Assembly: GCF_000173075.1 (NCBI RefSeq)
Contig: NZ_ABVL01000003.1
Span: forward strand, 124,001 to 188,000
Direction: 5' to 3'
From: Chthoniobacter flavus Ellin428
GTDB taxonomy: Bacteria > Verrucomicrobiota > Verrucomicrobiia > Chthoniobacterales > Chthoniobacteraceae
Length of the DNA: 64,000 nucleotides
This document shows positions 8,225 through 16,265 of this stretch, piece by piece. The position numbers and the translations under genes were made by a program. Under the pieces are notes generated by a model that was not told the DNA's origin, did no database searches, and worked only from the letters and a program-made list of their open reading frames with translations. The stretch's first letter is position 1, and each line of letters opens with the position of its first letter.

Positions 8225-8895
8225 CGCAAATGCTCGCCCGGTTGCGGATCGAATGGCGGTGGAAGCTATGGCTCACCGTCGCTCTCAATCTCGTCTTCTG
8301 GGGCGGGTACGAATTATTCGGGCGCCACGCCTTTTTTCCGCTGCGCCCGGTGCCGATGACCTGGCTGGATCGCCATATCCCTTTCCAGCCAAGTCCCTGG
8401 GGATGGATCTATCTCTCGCAATTTAGTTTCACCGCGGTCGTTCCCTGGCTGCTCACCACGCGCGATGGCATCCGGCGCTATGTCGCCGGGTTCGTGATCA
8501 TGATGGTGGTCAGTTTCCTCATCTACCTTTTCCTGCCGACCATCGCACCGTGGCCGGCGGACGGCGGGTCTACAGTGCCGATGTATATCATCCTCCACGG
8601 TTCCGGGCCGATGAATGCCATTCCGTCGCTGCACGCTGCCTTTCTCATCTACATGGGTGCGCTGGCCTGGCGAATGTTCGGCCGCGTAACCCCGTTCTGG
8701 GTGATCCTCGTCGCGATCGTTTGGGGCGGAGCGATTCTCTATTCCACGATCGCCACCCGCCAGCACTACGCGCTGGATCTCGCGGCGGGCATGGTGCTCG
8801 GCTGGATTGCCGATGCCCTGGCGTGGCGGGGCGCGAGCGCCGCCGCGACGATGCCCGTGAGGGTGGACAGCGCGTCCTGTTCCGGCGCGAGATAG
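8221..8895 (+). CDS. PAP2-superfamily inositolphosphotransferase/phosphatase-like membrane protein
   Basis: A polytopic protein of 224 residues with about six hydrophobic segments. It has PAP2 motifs IPSLHAAF (motif II) and a variant of motif III with R, H and D in STIATRQHYALDLAAG. The layout matches the Aur1/Ipt1-type branch, which transfers phospho-headgroups to lipids, rather than soluble acid phosphatases. In context it may act on a lipid made by the neighbouring desaturase, oxygenase and ligase enzymes; this is inference. ATG 8221 overlaps the preceding stop. Its last 130 bp overlap the 3' end of the convergent hydrolase gene. Confidence 0.85.
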   Translation: MTQMLARLRIEWRWKLWLTVALNLVFWGGYELFGRHAFFPLRPVPMTWLDRHIPFQPSPWGWIYLSQFSFTAVVPWLLTTRDGIRRYVAGFVIMMVVSFLIYLFLPTIAPWPADGGSTVPMYIILHGSGPMNAIPSLHAAFLIYMGALAWRMFGRVTPFWVILVAIVWGGAILYSTIATRQHYALDLAAGMVLGWIADALAWRGASAAATMPVRVDSASCSGAR

Positions 8896-9758
8896 TGATC
8901 GAGGCCCCAAAGCGGGCAGACGATTCCCGGCAGACGCGCGCAATCGGCGAGCAGGATGCCCCCGCCATCATTCGGCCCGAGGGCCGCGAGTCGCGAGTAG
9001 CCACGATGAGCCCATGGATGAAACAGGTGACGCGCGCACGGAAAACCCAGGACGTGCACGGCCGTGAGGTGTTCCGGCAAAGCCGGCCAGGTATCCAGCA
9101 CGGTGCCCGGCCCATGGCGTAAATCCTCGAGCGCCCGTGTCGCGCAGCCATACCACCACAGTTGCAAGCGCACGCCCCACCAGCGCAGGGGCTGGCGGCG
9201 CAGCCAGGCGATCAAAGGCGTGCCCTGGACCAGGCCGCTGAGGCTGACCCAGGCGGAGACATCGGCAAAGGCGGCGGGCGCCGCGGCCGAAGCCAGCGCC
9301 CGCTTCACCTCCGCGCCGCCTTTGCTGAGGCTCACCAGCGCGATTTTCCGGCCGCGCTGCGCGGCCAGCCAGCGGAGGATGACCTCGGCGGTTTCGTCGA
9401 TCTTGCCAAAACTTGGCGTCGGAATGACGGCCGCTTCGCAGCCCAGCTTCCGGGCGATGGCCAGGACACGCGCGCCGTCTGCACCGGTATTTCGGTGCTG
9501 GCGATGAAATGCCCCCGGCACGATGCCGATGAGATCCGCGTTGAGCTCGGCCGGTGGTTGTTGCGCGGCCTGCCAGAACGCTGCGTTGGCGGGCACGCGT
9601 TGCACGCGATCGTATAGGACCGCCGTGGCGAAATCCAATCCCTCGCGGTGGGCCAGGTCGGCCAGGCGCGGGGCGCTCAGGCTGGCCAGATCGCGATCCT
9701 CGGCGTGCGCGGCGGCGGCCGCGAGCAACCGCTTATCGTCGTCCGCCGTGCGGATCAC
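8766..9758 (-). CDS. alpha/beta-hydrolase fold protein
   Basis: A 330-residue protein whose central part has the nucleophile elbow in KIALVSLSKGGAEVKRAL (S-x-S-x-G-G, a variant of GxSxG) and an upstream strand DLIGIVPGAFHRQH. The late GLDHYLAPEQDAL may carry the catalytic His. I place the start at GTG 9758, which overlaps the desaturase stop by four bases (GTGA) and has a GGAAAGG Shine-Dalgarno-like sequence at a suitable distance. It is the last gene of the AurF-desaturase-hydrolase operon. The reaction may be hydrolysis of an ester or thioester; the substrate is unknown. Its 3' end overlaps the PAP2 gene by 130 bp in convergent orientation. Confidence 0.82.
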   Translation of the reverse strand: MIRTADDDKRLLAAAAAHAEDRDLASLSAPRLADLAHREGLDFATAVLYDRVQRVPANAAFWQAAQQPPAELNADLIGIVPGAFHRQHRNTGADGARVLAIARKLGCEAAVIPTPSFGKIDETAEVILRWLAAQRGRKIALVSLSKGGAEVKRALASAAAPAAFADVSAWVSLSGLVQGTPLIAWLRRQPLRWWGVRLQLWWYGCATRALEDLRHGPGTVLDTWPALPEHLTAVHVLGFPCARHLFHPWAHRGYSRLAALGPNDGGGILLADCARLPGIVCPLWGLDHYLAPEQDALSTLTGIVAAALAPRHARASAIQPSTMPAARSSA

Positions 9759-10672
9759 GGAATGACCTTTCCGGAATGAGGATTGGACACGCGTTCGGTG
9801 GCCCGCCGCGGCCCGCGCCACATGCGCACATAAGCCAGGAGCAAAAATCCGCGCCCGGCTTCCTCCTGCGCGCCAGTCTGCGGAAGATATGGCCACGGGA
9901 GCGAAGGATTCTGGTGATGGGTGAGGTGCCAGTTGTGATTGAGCCAGAGCAGGTCGAGCGGTTTCCAGATCCACAAGTTCCGCGCGCCGCGCGTGACGTG
10001 CCGCTCCGTGCCGTAGTGGTGCACGTATTGCATGCCCGACCACATCAGGCCGAAGCCGGCATACATCGCGAGATAGTGCGCGAGCGGGATGTGCAGGAAC
10101 CAGACCAGCCCGCCGTGCAGCGCGAGGGCGGCGGCGCATTCCAGGCGAATGATCCACCGATAGCCCGGGTTCAACGATTCCATGAACGCCACCGAAGCCT
10201 GGTCGACCTGCCAGTATTTCTTGTCCTCGCGGAAAGGCAGGATGAGAAACACGACGTTGCTCAGCGCGACGATGAGGTAATAGAAGCCGGTGAGGATTCC
10301 GTAGAGGACGAGGATTTTCCAAAGCTTGTGATCCTCTTCGAAATAGAAATCGAACGCCTCGTCATCCGTCCGGTTGCGCAGGTGATGCCCGAGATGCCCC
10401 TGCCGGATGAGATGAAACGGCGCTGGAAAAAAGAGCGCCATGAAAGCGCCGGCAAAGTCATTCCATCCGCGATGGGAGAAGAGCATCGCATGCTCCGCCT
10501 CGTGGATGGTGGAGTAGACGGAATTCATGATCACCCCGAAGACGAGCGCGAGCAGGAGCAGCGGCCATCCACTCGCGACGTGTGATACCTGCCATCCGCA
10601 GACGCCGATGGCCGCCAACTGCAGCACGAGAATGCCGAGGTTCAGGCGGTCAGGGATGCGTTGATCTTTCAT
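9755..10672 (-). CDS. membrane fatty acid desaturase/hydroxylase
   Basis: A 305-residue integral membrane protein with the three histidine clusters of diiron desaturases: HEAEH (57-61), HLGHH (93-97) and HNWHLTHH (about 243-250), interleaved with four hydrophobic segments. The family inserts a double bond or hydroxyl into acyl or related hydrocarbon chains using O2. It overlaps both neighbours by four bases, so the AurF-like, desaturase and hydrolase genes are very probably one operon. Whether the substrate is a membrane acyl chain or a pathway intermediate cannot be read from the sequence. Confidence 0.92.
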   Translation of the reverse strand: MKDQRIPDRLNLGILVLQLAAIGVCGWQVSHVASGWPLLLLALVFGVIMNSVYSTIHEAEHAMLFSHRGWNDFAGAFMALFFPAPFHLIRQGHLGHHLRNRTDDEAFDFYFEEDHKLWKILVLYGILTGFYYLIVALSNVVFLILPFREDKKYWQVDQASVAFMESLNPGYRWIIRLECAAALALHGGLVWFLHIPLAHYLAMYAGFGLMWSGMQYVHHYGTERHVTRGARNLWIWKPLDLLWLNHNWHLTHHQNPSLPWPYLPQTGAQEEAGRGFLLLAYVRMWRGPRRATERVSNPHSGKVIP

Positions 10673-11670
10673 GATGGGAAACCCGCTGCATAAATGCGAT
10701 CGAGGGCGGGCAAGATGTCGGCGAGCACCGCAAACTCGGGATGCTGGGCGAAGCGGGCATAAGCTCGCGGCGTGACTTCACGGGAATAAAGCGTGGCCAG
10801 GAAGGCGGGGTTACTCTTCAGGCCATCCATTTCTCGATCGAGCGGTTGCCGGTCGAGAAACGGATACTCCGCGACGAGCTGCCGGATCACGCGTCGGGAA
10901 GAACGCTTCGGCAAAAGAAAATACTCTCCGAGCATCCAGCGCAGGAGCCACGCATGGAGACGTCGCATCGCCGGTCCGACCCGCGGCCACAGCCAATCCA
11001 GCAAATCCTCATCCCATCGCACATGACCGATTTCATCGGCGAGGTGGGCGCGATGCGTGGCGACAAAATGTGGCTCCAGCTCGGAAGCGTGTTCGAGACA
11101 ACCCCTCGACCAGTAAAGCGAGCGCTCTTCCTGCAGCAGCGTGAGCCAGATCAACAGCGGGAAAAGAAAAGGCTGCGCGGCCGCCGCCGAAATCGCCGCG
11201 TCCAACGCCCGCGGCGCGGAAACGAAATACCGCTCGCCCCCTTCGTAGAGCTCCGGTGCGCAACGGAGATTGAGCTCACGAAATTGCGCGGTGTGCCGCT
11301 GCTCCTCGGCAAAGAACACGCGCAGGCCCTTCTCCAAGTCGACCGGTGGCGAGCGGCGCAACAAGGCGAGCAAGAATGGGCTGAGAATCCCCTGCTCAAA
11401 GAAAGCGATCTGTTCGTTGAAGTAGAGCGCGTGGAGCTGATTGTAGCGCAAGCGCACCGCCCCCGGCAGCCCGGCGTAGATGCGGGTGTGAAAGAGCGGC
11501 GTGAATACTTCGGCGATAAAAAGACGCGTGAAATCGATGGCCGCTTCGCCGGGTTCCGGCACGGATGGCCCGCTCTGCGCCGAGGCCCGGCCCGTTGCAT
11601 GTCGCATCGCGTTCATTTCAAAACCCATTCTTATCCGAAGGCTGGCAATTTCCGAGATTGAAAAACTCAA
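10669..11670 (-). CDS. AurF-like diiron oxygenase
   Basis: A protein of up to 333 residues, largely helical, with the ligand pattern of p-aminobenzoate N-oxygenase AurF and relatives: Glu in LYFNEQIAFFEQG, then EEQRHTAQF (ExxH), Glu in LLQEERSLYW, and HRAHLADEIGHVRWDE (His, then ExxH). AurF-type enzymes oxidise aryl or alkyl amines to N-hydroxyl, nitroso or nitro groups or hydroxylate carbon centres. The start could be 11670, 11628 or 11616; the family match begins after residue 40. It is first in a three-gene minus-strand operon and lies back-to-back with the radical SAM operon, so one divergent promoter region may serve both. Confidence 0.85.
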   Translation of the reverse strand: MSFSISEIASLRIRMGFEMNAMRHATGRASAQSGPSVPEPGEAAIDFTRLFIAEVFTPLFHTRIYAGLPGAVRLRYNQLHALYFNEQIAFFEQGILSPFLLALLRRSPPVDLEKGLRVFFAEEQRHTAQFRELNLRCAPELYEGGERYFVSAPRALDAAISAAAAQPFLFPLLIWLTLLQEERSLYWSRGCLEHASELEPHFVATHRAHLADEIGHVRWDEDLLDWLWPRVGPAMRRLHAWLLRWMLGEYFLLPKRSSRRVIRQLVAEYPFLDRQPLDREMDGLKSNPAFLATLYSREVTPRAYARFAQHPEFAVLADILPALDRIYAAGFPS

Positions 11671-11729
11671 TGGCCGCCGCCGGTATTTTCAATTTTCCCG
11701 AACGGGCGTTGGCGGCTACGCTTCGCCCC

Positions 11730-13097
11730 GTGATCAAGATCGCGTTGATTTCTCCGAAGGGCCCGCTTTACCGGCATCGTGGCGGCATTTGGAAAAAGTC
11801 GCTCCGCTACCAGCCGCTCACGCTGACGACGCTCGCCGCCCTGGTGCCGCCGGATGTGCCCGCGGAGCTCGAGCTGATCGATGAAGGCATCGCCAATGTG
11901 CCGCTCGATCTGGAGGCGGACTTGATCGGGCTGACGGTCATCACCGGGACCGCGCGCCGGGCCTACGAACTGGCGGATCATTTCCGCGCGCGGGGCATCA
12001 CCGTGGTGCTCGGTGGGCCGCACGTCACCCTCATTCCCGAAGATGCCGACCCGCATGCCGATGCCGTGGTCGTGGGTTATGCGGAAGATACCTGGCCGGA
12101 ATTGCTGCGCGACTTCATGAGGGGGTGCTTGAAGAAGTTGTATCGTCAGGCACCCGGTCTCGATCTGGCCGGCCGCCCCTTTGCCCGGCGGGAGTTGCTG
12201 CCCAGCCGCCGCTATCTGACCAGCGATGTCTTCGAAGCCACCCGCGGTTGCGTGCATAGTTGCGACTTCTGCGTGGTGCCGACCGCTTGGGGACGGAAAC
12301 CGTGGCAAAAACCGGTGGTGGAAGTCGTGGCCGACATTCGCCAGCAGGGCGCGCGGAAGTTGATCTTCGTGGACCTGAACCTCATCGCCCACCGGGGTTA
12401 TGCCCTGGAGCTTTTCACCGCCCTCATTCCGCTGCGTTTGCAATGGTACGGCCTGGCCACGGTGTTGCTGGCGGATGATCCCGAACTGCTCGAACTTGCC
12501 GCGCGCAGCGGCTGCAAGGGACTGCTCATGGGCCTCGAATCCATCTCCACCACCAACCTGCGCCAGAATCACAAAGGCTTCAACACGCCGGAGGATTACG
12601 GCCGCGTGGTCGAGCGTCTCCATGCGCAGGGCATCGCGCTGCAAGGCTGCTTTGTCTTCGGGCTCGATGACGATCGCCCCGATGTTTTTTTGAAAACCGC
12701 CCGCTTCGCCGTCGAGGCCGGGATCGATCTCCCCCGCTTCGCCGTGGTGACGCCGTTTCCCAATACGCCGCTCTACAAACGCCTGGAAGCGGAGGGACGG
12801 ATTCTGACGAAAGACTGGGAGCTGTACGACGGCCAGCACGTGGTCTTTCAGCCGCGACACATGAGCGTGGAGGAATTGCAGAGCGGCATCGAGGTCGCGT
12901 GGAAGCATGCCTACAGTCTGCCCTCGATCATTCGGCGCATCACCCGTTCGCCCGCGCCGTGGCCGGTGCGGCTGGGCACGAATCTCGGCTACCGTTTCTA
13001 CGCGCAGAACCTGAGTCGCTTTTACAACTGCGACTGGATCATCGGCCGCGCGCCGGCGAAGAAAACAGGCAACGTCGAAGAGGCGGTACCGGTATGA
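11730..13097 (+). CDS. B12-binding-type radical SAM enzyme 1
   Basis: 455 residues from GTG 11730. Residues 1-135 form a Rossmann-like cobalamin-binding-type domain (IKIALISPKGP, LIGLTVITGTARRAYELAD, TVVLGGPHVT), but I see no DxHxxG motif, so cobalamin would bind base-off without a histidine ligand, if at all. The radical SAM domain has C174, C178 and C181 (CVHSCDFC) for the 4Fe-4S cluster, with the usual GLESIS and GCFVFGLDDD strands. Family members methylate unactivated carbons or rearrange carbon skeletons. It is co-linear and four bases overlapped with a paralogue, suggesting two sequential radical steps. Confidence 0.88.
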   Translation: MIKIALISPKGPLYRHRGGIWKKSLRYQPLTLTTLAALVPPDVPAELELIDEGIANVPLDLEADLIGLTVITGTARRAYELADHFRARGITVVLGGPHVTLIPEDADPHADAVVVGYAEDTWPELLRDFMRGCLKKLYRQAPGLDLAGRPFARRELLPSRRYLTSDVFEATRGCVHSCDFCVVPTAWGRKPWQKPVVEVVADIRQQGARKLIFVDLNLIAHRGYALELFTALIPLRLQWYGLATVLLADDPELLELAARSGCKGLLMGLESISTTNLRQNHKGFNTPEDYGRVVERLHAQGIALQGCFVFGLDDDRPDVFLKTARFAVEAGIDLPRFAVVTPFPNTPLYKRLEAEGRILTKDWELYDGQHVVFQPRHMSVEELQSGIEVAWKHAYSLPSIIRRITRSPAPWPVRLGTNLGYRFYAQNLSRFYNCDWIIGRAPAKKTGNVEEAVPV

Positions 13098-14452
13098 GAC
13101 TCACCATCATCCATCCCTGCATCGGCCGGCGGCGCGGAGACCGCGGCTACATTCGCACCTGGCAGATGGAGCCGCTCCCGGCGGCGACGGTGGCGGGCCT
13201 CACGCCGCGCGACGTGGAGGTGAAATTTTACGACGACCGAATGGAAACCATTCCCTTCGACGAACCGACCGATCTGGTGGCGATGAGCGTGGAGACCTAC
13301 ACCGCGAAACGCGCTTATCAGATTGCCAGCGAGTACCGCCGCCGGCGTGTGCCCGTGGTCATGGGTGGCTTTCATCCCAGCCTGTGTCCCGATGAAGTCG
13401 CGCGCTATGCGGAGGCCGTGGTGACCGGCGAGGCCGAGGAATTGTGGCCGCGCGTCCTCGACGACGCGCGTCATGGACGCCTGGAAAAATTCTATCGCTC
13501 CACGTCGCGGCCCACGCTCTCGGGTCTGCGCCCCGATCGCTCCATCTTCCGCGGCAAGCGCTATCTGCCCATCGGCCTCGTCGAGGCGGGACGAGGCTGC
13601 CATTTCAAGTGCGACTTCTGCGCGGTGCAGACGGTCTTTGCCCAGAGCCAGACCCGCCGCCCGGCGGGCGATATCCTCACCGAGCTCGCCGCCAACCGGC
13701 ACGGCAAGAAGCTCTTCTTTTTCGTGGATGACAACATCACGTCGAATCTCGCGCAGGCGAAGGAATTCTTCCGCGCGCTCATCCCGCTCGGCATTCGCTG
13801 GGTCGGACAATCGAGCATCAATGCGGCCCATGATGAGGAGTTTCTCGACCTGCTCGTGCGCAGCGGCTGCCAGGGCGTGCTCATCGGATTCGAAAGCCTG
13901 AATCCGGCCAATCTCGCGGTGATGAACAAGACCTTCAATACAGCGCGGGGTGGCTTCGTGCAGGCGCTGGCCAATCTGCGCAAGCATCGCATCCGCGTCT
14001 ATGGCACCTTCGTCTTCGGCTACGATGGGGATAGGACGGAGAGCTTTGCCAGCACGGTCGATTTTGCCGAGGAGCACGCGATGTACATTGCGGCTTTCAA
14101 TCATCTCACGCCGTTCCCCGGCACGCCGCTCTATCGACGCCTCGCGGGGGAGAACCGGCTACTCTATGATGCTTGGTGGCTCGATGATCGCTACAGCTAC
14201 AATCGCATTCCCTTTCAACCACGCTGCATGAGCACGGAGGAGTTGCAACGCGGTTGCCTCGCGGCGCGGCGGCGCTTCTACTCGTGGAAGAGCATCCTGC
14301 GCCGCAGCATCGATGTGGTGAACCGGGCGAACGGTTTCATGTGGCGCAATTTTTTCCTCATCAACGCCATGCACCGCGGCGACGTGAGCATGCGCGATCA
14401 CTATCCGCTGGGAGACGAATCATGGCAGGGACCGTTGCTCACCGCGAATTGA
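13094..14452 (+). CDS. B12-binding-type radical SAM enzyme 2
   Basis: A 452-residue paralogue of the preceding enzyme with the same order: a cobalamin-binding-type domain (MRLTIIHPCIGRR, DLVAMSVETYTAKRAYQIA, VVMGGFHPSLCPDE) and a radical SAM domain with C169, C173 and C176 (CHFKCDFC), FFVDDNIT, IGFESLNP and GTFVFGYDGD. As in its partner, no DxHxxG is visible. ATG 13094 overlaps the upstream stop (ATGA), and the gene overlaps the next by 31 bp, so the operon is tightly coupled. The substrate and reaction (methylation, ring formation or C-C coupling) are unknown. Confidence 0.9.
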   Translation: MRLTIIHPCIGRRRGDRGYIRTWQMEPLPAATVAGLTPRDVEVKFYDDRMETIPFDEPTDLVAMSVETYTAKRAYQIASEYRRRRVPVVMGGFHPSLCPDEVARYAEAVVTGEAEELWPRVLDDARHGRLEKFYRSTSRPTLSGLRPDRSIFRGKRYLPIGLVEAGRGCHFKCDFCAVQTVFAQSQTRRPAGDILTELAANRHGKKLFFFVDDNITSNLAQAKEFFRALIPLGIRWVGQSSINAAHDEEFLDLLVRSGCQGVLIGFESLNPANLAVMNKTFNTARGGFVQALANLRKHRIRVYGTFVFGYDGDRTESFASTVDFAEEHAMYIAAFNHLTPFPGTPLYRRLAGENRLLYDAWWLDDRYSYNRIPFQPRCMSTEELQRGCLAARRRFYSWKSILRRSIDVVNRANGFMWRNFFLINAMHRGDVSMRDHYPLGDESWQGPLLTAN

Positions 14453-15546
14453 TCACTGCTCGCGGCGTTCGCTTCGCGGTGGCCGAAGACGCGGACGACG
14501 CGGCCATCCGCCGACTTCTGCGCGAGAATGCCATGGAAGGCGCGATCTGCGTGACCTTCGAGCGCGAACCGGCCTACGCGCGCGGCGCGAATATTGCCGG
14601 TGGGCGTGATCGGACGATCATCGCTTTTTCGCGCGACCGGCTGGTATGCATGGGGCGTTGCACGCGTCGCCCGACCTGGGTGGCGGGGCAGGAAGCGTCG
14701 GTCGGATACCTCGCGGAACTGCGACTGGACGCAGGCGCGCTGGGACGCCTCGACATTTTGAAAGGCGGCTACCGCTTTTTCCGCGAGACGGAAGGCGATA
14801 ACCCCGCGGCTGCTTATTTCACGAGCATCGGAGCGGATAACGATCGCGCGATTCGCCTGCTGGAGCGCGGCGGTCTGGGTTTGCCAGCCTACGAGTTTCT
14901 CGCGGAGTTTGAGACGTTTCTCGTCACTGTCGCGCGTCACTCGCGAAGACCGTTGACCGTGGCCTCTCCCGAGCATCTGCCGGCGATGGTGCGCTTGCTG
15001 AATGATCACGGGCAACGCCATCAACTCAGTCCGGTCTGGTCGGTTGGGTCCTTGCTCAGTCTCGAACAGCATGGCCTGCCGTTGAGCCGATTTCGCCTGC
15101 TCTTCGAGGGGGGCGAGCTTGTGGCCTCCGGCGCTCTTTGGGATCAACGCGCTTTTCGGCAGACCGTCATCCAGCGCTACGCGCCTTTGCTCTCCTTCGC
15201 GCGTCCGATCCTCAATGCCGTGGGTCGTCCCTTTGGTCTTCCGCGTTTGCCGCGGCCCGGTGCGACATTGCCGGCGGCGTTTCTTTCACCCCTGGCTTTG
15301 GCCGATGGGGCGGCGGCGTTGCTGCCGGATTTTGTCGAAGGATTCTTCGCGCCGGCCGTCGAAGCGGGCGTGGAATTTCTCACCGTGGGCCTGCCGGCGC
15401 ATTCACCGGAGGCAGCCGCGCTCCGACGCCGCTTTCACCTTCGCACGTGGCGCAGTCGTTTCTATCAAGTCCAGTGGGCCGAGAAATCCGTCGTCGATCT
15501 GCGCGGTAACCGTGCAGTCTATTTCCCCGATGTCGCCCTGTTATGA
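14422..15546 (+). CDS. GNAT-fold acyltransferase-like protein
   Basis: A 374-residue protein from ATG 14422. Its first half resembles a GNAT domain: VRFAVAEDADDAAIRRLLRE, an acceptor strand VGYLAELRLDAGALG, then AAYFTSIGADNDRAIRLLERG. The second half repeats a weaker GNAT-like pattern (FRLLFEGGELVASGALWDQ, FLTVGLPAHSPEAAALRRRF). The family moves acyl groups from CoA or carrier to amines or alcohols. It sits between the radical SAM enzymes and the GH3 ligase in one translationally coupled operon, which suggests acyl conjugation of the product. No acetyl-CoA pyrophosphate loop of standard form is clear, so activity is unproven. Confidence 0.7.
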   Translation: MAGTVAHRELITARGVRFAVAEDADDAAIRRLLRENAMEGAICVTFEREPAYARGANIAGGRDRTIIAFSRDRLVCMGRCTRRPTWVAGQEASVGYLAELRLDAGALGRLDILKGGYRFFRETEGDNPAAAYFTSIGADNDRAIRLLERGGLGLPAYEFLAEFETFLVTVARHSRRPLTVASPEHLPAMVRLLNDHGQRHQLSPVWSVGSLLSLEQHGLPLSRFRLLFEGGELVASGALWDQRAFRQTVIQRYAPLLSFARPILNAVGRPFGLPRLPRPGATLPAAFLSPLALADGAAALLPDFVEGFFAPAVEAGVEFLTVGLPAHSPEAAALRRRFHLRTWRSRFYQVQWAEKSVVDLRGNRAVYFPDVALL

Positions 15547-16265
15547 ATAGCACCGCCGTCCTGCCCGAGATTCCTGGTTTGCTCCCGCGCGAGTCGCTCT
15601 CGATCGATCAGCGTGACGAGATGTTTGCCCTGCTCTCGCGGCATTTCGAGGGAGTGACGCGGCGGCAATTTGAAAGCGACCTCGCGGAGAAAAACTGGGT
15701 CCTGGAAATCCGCCGCGACGGATGCCTGTGCGGCTTCTCCACTTTGTTGATGATGGAGGTGGATTTTGCCGGCAGCCTGGTCACCGCGATCTATTCCGGC
15801 GATACGATCGTTGCTCCCGAAGCGTGGGGTTCGCCGGCGTTGGCCCGTAACTGGATCGCGGCGGTGAATCATTTGCGCGCGTCGTTTCCCGAGCGGCCCT
15901 GCTATTGGCTGCTCCTCACCTCCGGGTTCCGCACCTATCGTTTTCTACCGGTCTTTTGGCGTGAATTTTACCCACGGTGCGACGTGCCCACACCAAATGA
16001 AACGCAGCAATTGCTCGATCATCTCGCGCAAGCCCGTTACGGCGCGGCGTTCGATCGGGCCGCGGGAATCGTCCGGTTTTCCCAGCCCCAGCGACTGTGC
16101 GCGGATTTGCGCGCGACGGCGACCGGGCGGCGCAAAGACGAGCACGTCGCCTTTTTCCTCGAGCGCAATCCCGGCCACCAGGAGGGTGACGAATTGGTCT
16201 GCATTACCGAGATTGATGACTCCAATCTCACCCCGGCCGGCCGGCGCATGGTGACGGGCCTGTGA
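15543..16265 (+). CDS. uncharacterised operon protein, possibly GNAT-like
   Basis: A 240-residue protein that starts at ATG 15543, overlapping the preceding stop, and ends overlapping the GH3 gene. Its N-terminal half has helices then strands compatible with an acyltransferase fold (DEMFALLSRHFEGVTRRQF, then CGFSTLLMMEVDFAGSLV and AIYSGDTIVAPEAWGS). I recognise no catalytic motif. Conserved position inside the radical-SAM operon is the main clue: a dedicated step or accessory subunit of the same pathway. Confidence 0.72.
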   Translation: MNSTAVLPEIPGLLPRESLSIDQRDEMFALLSRHFEGVTRRQFESDLAEKNWVLEIRRDGCLCGFSTLLMMEVDFAGSLVTAIYSGDTIVAPEAWGSPALARNWIAAVNHLRASFPERPCYWLLLTSGFRTYRFLPVFWREFYPRCDVPTPNETQQLLDHLAQARYGAAFDRAAGIVRFSQPQRLCADLRATATGRRKDEHVAFFLERNPGHQEGDELVCITEIDDSNLTPAGRRMVTGL

